A DNA stretch of 64,000 bases from the NCBI GenBank assembly GCA_964429385.1, contig CAYSBR010000013.1, positions 3,930 through 67,929 on the forward strand, read 5' to 3'. The notes beneath the pieces are model-generated. The model ran no database searches. It had not been told where the DNA came from and worked only from the letters and a program-made list of their open reading frames with translations. Below, piece by piece: positions 55,678 through 62,757 of the stretch (the first letter of the stretch is position 1; each line of letters begins with the position of its first letter). This DNA comes from UBA2377 sp964429385 (GTDB lineage: Bacteria > Verrucomicrobiota > Verrucomicrobiia > Opitutales > Opitutaceae). The translations under genes and the position numbers were made by a program.

Positions 55678-56520
55678 ATGAGCGCATCTGCCCCCAGTGC
55701 CGATCCCAAGGCGCCGCGCAGCGGCCCCGGCCTGCACACCGTGATGATGGTGCTCAGCCTGCTGATGGTGGCGCCGTTTGTGTGGATGGTGCTCACGAGC
55801 TTCAAGTCGATGGTTGAGGCGTCGGATCCGGATTGGATGCCGGGGGCCTTTCTCTGGGAGAATTATCCCGAGGTGTTCCGGGTGATCCCGTTTCTGCGTT
55901 TCACCCTCAACAGCCTCGTGGTGGCGGGCTGGGTGACGCTGATCCAGGTGCTGACGAGCGCGATGGCGGCCTACAGTTTCTCCCGGTTGGAGTGGCCGGG
56001 GCGCGACCGCATCTTTTTCTTCTACCTCGGCACGATGATGCTCCCCGGCCTGGTGCTGCTCATTCCGACCTTCCAGCTCATGGTGCGGTTCGGCATGGTG
56101 GACACCTACCTCGGGCTGATCCTGCCGGCGGCCTTCAGCGCCTTCGGCACCTTTTTGCTGCGCCAGTTCATGCTGGGCATCCCGCGCGCGCTCGACGAGG
56201 CGGCGGAGATCGACGGCGCGAGCAAGTGGCAGATTTTCTGGAATGTCATTCTGCCACTCAGCCGGCCGGGGCTCATCACGCTGGCGATCTTCACCTTCAT
56301 GGGGAACTACCACAGTTTCTTCTGGCCGCTGGTCATGATGAAAACGGTGGAGAAGTTTCCGCTGCCGGTGGGGCTGATGTTCTTCGACACCGAGCGCGGT
56401 CAGGCCACGCACCTGCTGATGGCGGGTGTGACGATGTCGGTCGTGCCGCTCATCCTCATCTTCGTCGTCCTGCAACGGCAGCTCGTCCGCGGCATCCAGC
56501 TCGGTGCGGTGAAAGGGTGA
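55678..56520 (+). CDS. Sugar ABC permease (MalG-type)
   Basis: A 280-residue permease of normal length with six helices. TVMMVLSLLMVAPFVWMVLT starts it, NSLVVAGWVTLIQVLTSAMA is the domain core, and the EAA loop ALDEAAEIDGASKWQIFWNV is complete. The ending RQLVRGIQLGAVKG is typical of MalG. It lies 66 bases after the first permease. No ATPase gene follows, so a shared MsmX-like ATPase is likely used. Confidence 0.93.
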   Translation: MSASAPSADPKAPRSGPGLHTVMMVLSLLMVAPFVWMVLTSFKSMVEASDPDWMPGAFLWENYPEVFRVIPFLRFTLNSLVVAGWVTLIQVLTSAMAAYSFSRLEWPGRDRIFFFYLGTMMLPGLVLLIPTFQLMVRFGMVDTYLGLILPAAFSAFGTFLLRQFMLGIPRALDEAAEIDGASKWQIFWNVILPLSRPGLITLAIFTFMGNYHSFFWPLVMMKTVEKFPLPVGLMFFDTERGQATHLLMAGVTMSVVPLILIFVVLQRQLVRGIQLGAVKG

Positions 56521-56589
56521 GGGGATGATCGCCAGGCCCGCGAGGACTGGCCGAAGAATGGAAGGCGGGAGGCCGAGGGGAGGCGGTGC

Positions 56590-56898
56590 TCAGACTTCCA
56601 CTTCGATCTGGCCGTCGTTGACGAAGACGGGGAAGGACTGCACGGGCTCCATGTTCTTGGGGCAGACGGCGGCGCCGTTGGTGACGTCGAAGGCGATGGC
56701 GTGCAGCGGGCAGGTGAGGGTGGTGCCGCGGAGCGGGCCGGCGGCCATCGAAGCCCCGGCGTGCGGGCAGACGTCGTCAATGGCGTGAAGCCGGCCTTCG
56801 ACGTTGCAGAGCGCGACGCGGCGGTCGGCGACCTTGAAGGCGCGTTTCGAGCCGGGCGGAAAATCGGTGAGGGGGAGGAGGGGATGGCGTTGGGGCAT
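56590..56898 (-). CDS. Rieske-type ferredoxin (NirD-like)
   Basis: A 102-residue single-domain Rieske protein with a [2Fe-2S] cluster held by two Cys and two His. The ligand motifs are VCPHAGASM and CPLHAIAFD. The start at 56898 (MPQRHPLLPLTDFP) matches the small NirD/biphenyl-dioxygenase-ferredoxin size; the open upstream frame is derived from a dispersed repeat. It would be a cytoplasmic electron carrier or an oxidase/reductase subunit. No partner enzyme is adjacent. Confidence 0.9.
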   Translation of the reverse strand: MPQRHPLLPLTDFPPGSKRAFKVADRRVALCNVEGRLHAIDDVCPHAGASMAAGPLRGTTLTCPLHAIAFDVTNGAAVCPKNMEPVQSFPVFVNDGQIEVEV

Positions 56899-56920
56899 GG
56901 GAGAAAGGGGACGAAATTTT

Positions 56921-56990
56921 AACCACAGATGACACGGACAGCCACAGATGACAGATAAATCCCCTCTGGGCTTATCCGTGTCATCTGCGG
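56921..56990. repeat. CCACAGATGACACGG-type dispersed repeat
   Basis: CCACAGATGACACGGA (56923-56938) and TCCGTGTCATCTGCGG (56975-56990) are inverted copies matching at 15 of 16 positions. A partial direct copy, CCACAGATGACAGATAA, starts at 56942. It fills the space between the Rieske and epimerase genes and resembles repeats scattered through Verrucomicrobia genomes (recalled, not searched). Confidence 0.65.
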
Positions 56991-57019
56991 CCAAAGCTCA
57001 AAGCATGGGGCGATGGGGA

Positions 57020-57940
57020 TTACTTGATGGCGATGGCGACGGTGAAGGTCTGACGCTGACCAGGGGGGATGAAGCGCAGGCCGGTTTTGTGTTCGGGCGC
57101 GTTGGGCGGGCCCATCCAGGGCTCCACACAGTAGTAGGGGGCGTCGGCGGATTCGCTCCAGGTGACGACGGCGGTGCCGGGGGCGGGAACCTCTTCGGCG
57201 CCCACCTGCATGACGATGTCGCCGGTGTGGCCGCGTTCGCCGAAGCGCACGGTGTGGTGTTGCAGATCGAGATGGATGGCGTCGATCAGCTCGGGGTTGG
57301 CGAGGCTTTCGATTTCGTTGAGCTGAGGTCCGGGGATGAGCAGGCCATTGGCATCCTGGCGGACGCGACGGGATGCGGGGATGCTGATGGCGTAGTCGGC
57401 TCGGGTGAGGCTGCCACTCCAGGGCAGGGTGAAGTAGAAATGATGGCCGGCGCTCCAAGGCAGCGGGGTGCGGCCGAGGTTGAGCAGGCTGAGGTCACAG
57501 ACGAGGCCAAGCGGTTCAAAGCGATAGCGGACGGTGAATTCGTAATCGTAAGGATAGGCGACGCGGGCTTCCTCGCCGGGGACGAAGAGCGAGGTGAACC
57601 CGGTGGCGTCGGCATGGGTGACCTGAAAGTCGCCCTGGCGGGCGAGCCCGTGCATGGGCATCGGGCGACGGACGCCGTCGTCGGCGCGCCAGAAGTGGAT
57701 GTCGCCCCGATCGAAAACGCGGGCATTGAAGGGAAACAGGATCGGGTTGCCGCCGCGGACGCGGTGAAAGTCGGCGAGGCTGTCGAGCTCGGGCCAGTAG
57801 AGCACGTCGCGCACGGAGCCGTCGCCCAGGGCCAGGTTCCAGTTCATCAACCGGGCCCCTTTTTCGGGCCACGCCAGGAAGGTGGACTGGCCGACGCGCC
57901 AGCGGGTGAGGGAAGCGCCGAGGTAGGGGACTTTTTCCAT
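57020..57940 (-). CDS. Aldose 1-epimerase-like protein
   Basis: A 306-residue galactose-mutarotase-fold protein. It shows GGNPILFPFNARVF, MPMHGLARQGDFQVTHADAT with the conserved His, SAGHHFYFTLPW with the second His, and PYYCVEPWMGPPNAPEHKTG carrying the catalytic Glu. All three catalytic positions appear intact. The start at 57940 (MEKVPYLGASLTRW) is preferred to the open upstream frame. It could interconvert sugar anomers or act on a sugar 6-phosphate. It is separated from the NfeD operon by divergent orientation. Confidence 0.82.
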   Translation of the reverse strand: MEKVPYLGASLTRWRVGQSTFLAWPEKGARLMNWNLALGDGSVRDVLYWPELDSLADFHRVRGGNPILFPFNARVFDRGDIHFWRADDGVRRPMPMHGLARQGDFQVTHADATGFTSLFVPGEEARVAYPYDYEFTVRYRFEPLGLVCDLSLLNLGRTPLPWSAGHHFYFTLPWSGSLTRADYAISIPASRRVRQDANGLLIPGPQLNEIESLANPELIDAIHLDLQHHTVRFGERGHTGDIVMQVGAEEVPAPGTAVVTWSESADAPYYCVEPWMGPPNAPEHKTGLRFIPPGQRQTFTVAIAIK

Positions 57941-58058
57941 GCGGGTGGAGAAAGCAGGGCGGCCGGGCTGGCGCAACGGGTTTTTGGAAACGGAGGCGTG
58001 AATTCCCCTGCGCTGACGCTTGCGCAGGCGGGAATCGGCATTCACTTTCGAACCCCAC

Positions 58059-59489
58059 ATGCTGCGCTTCACCCCGTTCTACTTCCTCGCGCTCCTTGCG
58101 GCTTCGTTGCTGGCGGCCGAGACCGAGACCCCGGCGGTTGCGCCCGGGGCCGGGCCCACCCCGGAGCCGGCCCAGATGCAGGTGGTGGTCATCCCGGTGC
58201 AGGAACAGATCGGGAAGCCCGTGCTCTACATCCTGCGGCGCGGCCTGAAGGAAGCGATCGAGCAGAAGGCGGACGTGGTCGTGCTCGACATGAAAACGCC
58301 GGGCGGCGCGGCGAATATCACCATTGAGATCATGGAGGCGCTGAGCCGGTTTCCGGGCCAGACGCTGACCTTTGTCAATGACGAGGCCGGCTCGGCCGGG
58401 GCGATCATCGCGGTAGTGACGGATGAGATTTACTTCGCGCCCAATGGCGTGATGGGCGCGGCGGAGTTGGTGATGGGGACGGGACAGGACGTGCCTGAAG
58501 CGATGAAGCGGAAGATGGACAGTTACATTCGCGCCAAGACGCGGGCGTTGTCCGGTGGTCCGTCACAGCGGGCGGAGGTGTTGCGGGCGATGATGAACGC
58601 GGACTTTGAGCTGAAGATTGGCGATGAGGTCATCAAGCCCAAGGGCGAGTTGCTCACCCTGTCGGCGGATGAAGCGGTCAAGCCCTACGGCGACCCGCCC
58701 GAGCCGTTGCTGGCGGCGGGGATTGCGGAAGATGTGGAAGCGTTGCTCACCCAGAAATATGGCGCGGGCAACTTCACGGTGAAAACGCTGGAGGTCACCT
58801 GGTCGGAAAAACTCGCCGTGTGGCTCAATACGATCACGCCCCTGCTGCTGGGGTTGGGCCTGCTGGCCCTGTTCATCGAGTTCAAGACGCCGGGCTTCGG
58901 CTTTTTCGGCGTGGCGGGGCTCGTGCTGCTGGGCGTGGTTTTCCTGGGGAATTTTGTGGCGGGTTTTTCAGGGCACGAGCCGATCATTGTCTTCGCCCTC
59001 GGGGTGCTGCTGGTGATGCTGGAGCTGTTGTTCTTCCCGGGGATCGTGGTGGTGGCGCTGACCGGGGTGCTGCTGATGCTCGGTTCGCTGCTGTGGTCCA
59101 TGGCCGACATCTGGCCGAACGAGCCCCTGGAATTGTCCGGCGACTTGCTGATCAACCCGCTGCAAAATCTGCTGCTGGGTCTGACGGTGGCGGTGGGCTT
59201 GTTTGCGCTGCTTGCGCGTTTTCTGCCGCAGGGCTGGTTCTGGACCCGGCTGGCGGTGGGCGGCGCGGTCCAGGGCACGGCGCTGGCGCCGGAGATCGAG
59301 CAGGTGCGCCAGTCCCTGCTGGACCGGGAGGGTGAAGCGGTGACGGACCTGTTTCCGAGCGGCCAGGTGGAGATTGACGGGCGGCGCTATGACGCGCGGC
59401 TGGCGTTGGGGGCGGCCAAGGCCGGCACGCCGGTGCGGGTGGTGCGGCATACGGAATTTGAGCTCATTGTGGAGGTGAGGGAATCATGA
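58059..59489 (+). CDS. NfeD-family membrane protease (ClpP-class domain)
   Basis: A 476-residue protein. After the signal peptide MLRFTPFYFLALLAASLLAA comes a ClpP-class serine protease domain (VVVLDMKTPGGAANITIEIM, NDEAGSAGAIIAVVTDEIYF, with the catalytic Ser in GSAGAII). Four or so membrane helices follow (ITPLLLGLGLLALFIEFKTP and later). The C-terminal soluble part has the NfeD OB fold (AVTDLFPSGQVEIDGRRYDA). NfeD1b-type proteases act with SPFH proteins on membrane substrates. It overlaps the next gene by four bases. Confidence 0.92.
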   Translation: MLRFTPFYFLALLAASLLAAETETPAVAPGAGPTPEPAQMQVVVIPVQEQIGKPVLYILRRGLKEAIEQKADVVVLDMKTPGGAANITIEIMEALSRFPGQTLTFVNDEAGSAGAIIAVVTDEIYFAPNGVMGAAELVMGTGQDVPEAMKRKMDSYIRAKTRALSGGPSQRAEVLRAMMNADFELKIGDEVIKPKGELLTLSADEAVKPYGDPPEPLLAAGIAEDVEALLTQKYGAGNFTVKTLEVTWSEKLAVWLNTITPLLLGLGLLALFIEFKTPGFGFFGVAGLVLLGVVFLGNFVAGFSGHEPIIVFALGVLLVMLELLFFPGIVVVALTGVLLMLGSLLWSMADIWPNEPLELSGDLLINPLQNLLLGLTVAVGLFALLARFLPQGWFWTRLAVGGAVQGTALAPEIEQVRQSLLDREGEAVTDLFPSGQVEIDGRRYDARLALGAAKAGTPVRVVRHTEFELIVEVRES

Positions 59490-59965
59490 CCGCGATCCTG
59501 GTGCTTTTTGCCGTGGGCATCCTGCTCGTGGCGGTTGAGATCGTGGTGCCCGGCGGCCTGCTCGGGCTGGTGGGCGGTCTTTGCCTGCTGGCCGGGGTGG
59601 CGGCGTCCTTTCACCAATTCGGCTCGACAGGCGGATTTGTCGCCACGGCCGTGGCGATCGTCATCGGCGCGGTGACGCTTTACCTGGAGTTTGCCATCCT
59701 GCCCAAGACCGCGATTGCGCGGAAATTCACCATGGCGGAAACCGTGGCGGGCCGCAGCCAGCCGGAGCTGGCGGATCGCGATGCGGTGATCGGCGCCACC
59801 GGCGTGGCCGTGACGCGACTGGCGCCCAGCGGAATCGTCGAAGTGGCGGGCAAACGCTACGAGGCTTTTTCCCAATCGGGGCTCGCCGAAGCGGGCGGGC
59901 GCGTGAAAGTGGTGGATGTGGATAACTTTCGTATCGTTGTAACCCAAATCAAAGAAACCTCATGA
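59486..59965 (+). CDS. NfeD-like short protein
   Basis: A 159-residue partner with two or three membrane helices (ILVLFAVGILLVAVEIVVPG, LVGGLCLLAGVAASF) and a C-terminal OB domain (GATGVAVTRLAPSGIVEVAGKR). This is the short NfeD type. It overlaps both the upstream protease and the downstream floA gene by ATGA, so it is translationally coupled to both and likely forms a complex with FloA. Confidence 0.9.
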   Translation: MTAILVLFAVGILLVAVEIVVPGGLLGLVGGLCLLAGVAASFHQFGSTGGFVATAVAIVIGAVTLYLEFAILPKTAIARKFTMAETVAGRSQPELADRDAVIGATGVAVTRLAPSGIVEVAGKRYEAFSQSGLAEAGGRVKVVDVDNFRIVVTQIKETS

Positions 59966-60963
59966 ACCTGACCCTGATTGCATTGGTGGCCGCCGGCATT
60001 GTCGTGCTGGTGATTGGCGCGGTAATTTTCAGCCTGATCGGCGCGTGGGTGAGGGCGCTGTTCAACGGCGCTTCCGTCTCCATGTCGAAGCTGGTGGCGC
60101 TCAAACTGGCGAGCATCCCCTACAGTCTCGTGGTGGATGCCCGCATCACGGCGGTGCGCGCGGGCATCGACGTTTCGGCGGATCAGATCGCCTCGCATTT
60201 CCAGGCGGGCGGCAACGTGGTGCCGACAGTGCAGGCGCTCATCGCCGCGCAGAAGGCCGGCATCAATCTCCCGTGGGACCGCGCCTGCGCGATCGATCTC
60301 GCGACCAAGGGCTCCGGCAAGAGCGTGGTGGAGGCCGTGCGCACTTCGGTGGATCCGAAGGTCATTGATTGCCCCAACCCCGAGGGCGGCCGCACGACCA
60401 TCGACGGCGTGGCGAAGGACGGCATCCAGGTGAAGGTGAAGGCGCGCGTGACCGTGCGCACCAATCTTGACCGCTTCGTGGGCGGCGCGAAGGAGGAGAC
60501 GATCATCGCCCGCGTGGGCGAGGGCATCGTGACCACCATCGGCTCGTCCGAGACTTACAAGGTCGTGCTCGAATCACCGGACAGCATTTCCAAGACCGTG
60601 CTCTCGCGCGGTCTCGACGTGGGCACGGCGTTTGAAATCCTTTCCATTGATATCGCCGACGTGGACGTGGGCGACAACGTCGGCGCGAAGCTGCAGGAAG
60701 CGCAGGCCGAGGCGAACAAGAACATGGCCCAGGCGCAGGCGGAAATCCGCCGCGCGGCCGCGGTCGCGCTCGAGCAGGAAATGAAGGCCCGCGTGCAGGA
60801 GATGCAGGCGAAGGTTGTCGAGGCGCAGGCCCAGGTGCCGCTCGCGATGGCCGAGGCCTTCCGCAGCGGCAAGCTGGGGGTCATGGATTACTTCCGCATG
60901 GAAAACGTCCAGGCCGACACCGGCATGCGCAAATCCATCGCCGAGCCCGACGCGAAGAAGTAA
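59962..60963 (+). CDS. floA: Flotillin-like protein FloA
   Basis: A 333-residue SPFH protein. An N-terminal membrane helix (LIALVAAGIVVLVIGAVIFS) is followed by FNGASVSMSKLVALKLASIP and the FloA-specific GVAKDGIQVKVKARVTVRTN. The Ala/Gln/Glu coiled coil (KLQEAQAEANKNMAQAQAEI) and the ending KLGVMDYFRMENVQADTGMR are typical. FloA organises functional membrane microdomains. The NfeD-NfeD-FloA order repeats the standard operon. Confidence 0.95.
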   Translation: MNLTLIALVAAGIVVLVIGAVIFSLIGAWVRALFNGASVSMSKLVALKLASIPYSLVVDARITAVRAGIDVSADQIASHFQAGGNVVPTVQALIAAQKAGINLPWDRACAIDLATKGSGKSVVEAVRTSVDPKVIDCPNPEGGRTTIDGVAKDGIQVKVKARVTVRTNLDRFVGGAKEETIIARVGEGIVTTIGSSETYKVVLESPDSISKTVLSRGLDVGTAFEILSIDIADVDVGDNVGAKLQEAQAEANKNMAQAQAEIRRAAAVALEQEMKARVQEMQAKVVEAQAQVPLAMAEAFRSGKLGVMDYFRMENVQADTGMRKSIAEPDAKK

Positions 60964-60981
60964 CCGCGCACCCGGATTTCC

Positions 60982-61533
60982 ATGCACTGGATATTCGACA
61001 ATCTTCAGGTCGTCTTCGCGCTGGCGGCGGCGTTTGCCTACTGGCTGTCGCAGCGCAAGCGCGAGGCGGAGGAGAACGCCGCCGGGCGCGAGGAGTCCGA
61101 CGGACCGGAAGGCCCGCGGGATTTTGGCGTGGATATCGAGGAAGCGGAGCGCACGCGTCGCATCCAGGAAGAGATTCGGCGCAAGATCGCCCAGCGTATG
61201 GGTCACGAACCGGCTCCGGTCGCGCCGCCGCCGCTGGTCCGTGAGTTTGCTCCCGCTGTTCCTCCCGTGGTTGTGACATCGGTGCCCACCTATGCGGCGG
61301 CCAACGAGGCGCTGCTGCAACGGCAACGCGATCTGGCGGAGCAATTGCAGGCGGCGGAGGCGGCCCGCCGGGCCGCCCGTCGCAGCCGGACCAGTGCAGC
61401 GATGGCGCAGACCAGCCCAAACCGGGGGCCGGAAACAGCCGGTTCGTGGAAGGAACAATTGCGCGGCAAGGACAGCCTGCGCCGTGCGATTGTCTTGCGC
61501 GAGGTGCTTGGGCCGCCCGTGGGATTGCGTTGA
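60982..61533 (+). CDS. Hypothetical single-pass protein of the floA operon
   Basis: A 183-residue protein. It has one N-terminal helix (NLQVVFALAAAFAYWLSQRK), then a long charged and Pro-rich region with two coiled coils (EEAERTRRIQEEIRRKIAQR, NEALLQRQRDLAEQLQAAEA). A short C-terminal motif follows, SLRRAIVLREVLGPPVGLR, which I think recurs in verrucomicrobial and planctomycete FloA neighbours. It starts 18 bases after floA and is followed by a terminator, so it belongs to that operon. Function unknown. Confidence 0.75.
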   Translation: MHWIFDNLQVVFALAAAFAYWLSQRKREAEENAAGREESDGPEGPRDFGVDIEEAERTRRIQEEIRRKIAQRMGHEPAPVAPPPLVREFAPAVPPVVVTSVPTYAAANEALLQRQRDLAEQLQAAEAARRAARRSRTSAAMAQTSPNRGPETAGSWKEQLRGKDSLRRAIVLREVLGPPVGLR

Positions 61534-61550
61534 GTTTTTTTGAAAACGCA

Positions 61551-61585
61551 AAAGGCCGCACCGGACAACCCGGTGCGGCCTTTTT
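61551..61585. terminator. Bidirectional Rho-independent terminator
   Basis: GGCCGCACCGG and CCGGTGCGGCC form an 11-bp G+C stem around a 4-5-base loop, with TTTTT after it on the plus strand and TTTT after it on the minus strand. It ends the floA operon and could end rodZ from the other side. Confidence 0.85.
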
Positions 61586-61598
61586 GCGGCCGGAGACA

Positions 61599-61678
61599 AG
61601 GTGGACCGTGCGCTCCGCGCGCGGCCGGGATACCATTTGTTCTTCCGAACCGCTGCGCGCGGAGCGCACGGCCCACCT
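61599..61678. repeat. Long inverted repeat (24-base arms)
   Basis: AGGTGGACCGTGCGCTCCGC plus GCGC (61599-61622) is mirrored at 61655-61678, matching at 23 of 24 positions; the one difference would be a G-U pair in RNA. The spacer is 32 bases. It follows the floA-operon terminator. The rest of the gene-free stretch to 61879 shows nothing I can name. Confidence 0.75.
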
Positions 61679-61879
61679 GCTGAAACCGGTTGGTTTGGTG
61701 GGCGCGGCTCGATTGATGCAATCGGCGGCGCAGCAAAAGTGTTCGCCCAAATGGTGAATCGAGCGGTGAGGCTTTCGCCATTCCCCTCTTACGCTGACCT
61801 GCGCCCCTTTATACTAGGATTCCGGGGCAATTCTGCCGACGGAGAGTGACTGGGCGGTTGCCGCAGTCGCCCTGTTCAA

Positions 61880-62680
61880 TCAGGGCACGCGGGCCTGGTT
61901 GTAATCCTCGAAGGGCATCGGGTAGCGGCGGCCGGCGATCTCGATTTCAAGGTTTTTGCCGGCATCGGCGGTGATCAGGAGGGCGCCGCGCTTGGGCACG
62001 GTGTGGGTCTGCCCGCGGACGAGCGTGCCTTGATAGAGTTCCTGATTGTTCGATTCCTGTACGACTTTCACCCGGACGGTGTTCAACGCGATGAGGGTGA
62101 GGCCGGCCTGTTGCTGGGCATCGGAAGATTGAACCGTACCGGGGATGGTGGCGGGGGGAGTGCCGGAGACTGGCGTGGGAGTCGGACCGCCGATCAGGGC
62201 TTTGATGATCCAGATGAGAAGGATGAGGATGATCACGCCACCCAGGGCGATGCCACCCTTGAAGACCCATTGGGGCGGGATGATGGGTCCCTTGGGCGGG
62301 ATGATGTTGTGCGGGGTCCGCACGGACTCCGCGGAGCGGGGCTCGCCGGCGGGGGAGGTATTCTCGGCGGGGCGTTCCTCGGCGGAGGCCACCGAGACAT
62401 CCATGCGTCCGTAGATCTCACGGTTGGGCTGGCGGGGGCGGGTTTCGCCGCGGCCAAGGGCGCTGTAATCGTTGAGAATCTTGTCGGCCGGCAGCTTCAG
62501 GAAGTTGGCGTAGTTGCGGAGAAATCCGCGCACGTAGATCTCGGCCAGGCCCAGATCGAACTGGTTGCTTTCAAACTTGTGCAGGTAATCGCTGCGGATC
62601 TTGGTCGCCTCCGCGGCTTCGCGAATGGAGATACCCTTGCGTTTGCGCGCTTCCTCAAGGCGTTCGCCGATATTCTGCAT
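61880..62680 (-). CDS. rodZ: RodZ-like helix-turn-helix membrane protein
   Basis: A 266-residue protein. The N-terminal Xre-type HTH (MQNIGERLEEARKRKGISIR, EAAEATKIRSDYLHKFESNQ) leads to IYVRGFLRNYANFLKLPADK, the RodZ pattern. A flexible linker, one membrane helix (GIALGGVIILILLIWIIKAL) and a small periplasmic beta domain (VRVKVVQESNNQELYQGTLV, DUF4115-like) follow. RodZ anchors MreB for rod-shaped growth. It lies 77 bases downstream of ftsK on the same strand. Confidence 0.88.
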   Translation of the reverse strand: MQNIGERLEEARKRKGISIREAAEATKIRSDYLHKFESNQFDLGLAEIYVRGFLRNYANFLKLPADKILNDYSALGRGETRPRQPNREIYGRMDVSVASAEERPAENTSPAGEPRSAESVRTPHNIIPPKGPIIPPQWVFKGGIALGGVIILILLIWIIKALIGGPTPTPVSGTPPATIPGTVQSSDAQQQAGLTLIALNTVRVKVVQESNNQELYQGTLVRGQTHTVPKRGALLITADAGKNLEIEIAGRRYPMPFEDYNQARVP

Positions 62681-62757
62681 GGGCTCAGGGAGATAAGAGG
62701 TTTGGGAGGGCAGGGGAAGAGTGAAATGCCCTTCGTGCCGTGATTAATGCGAAAAAA

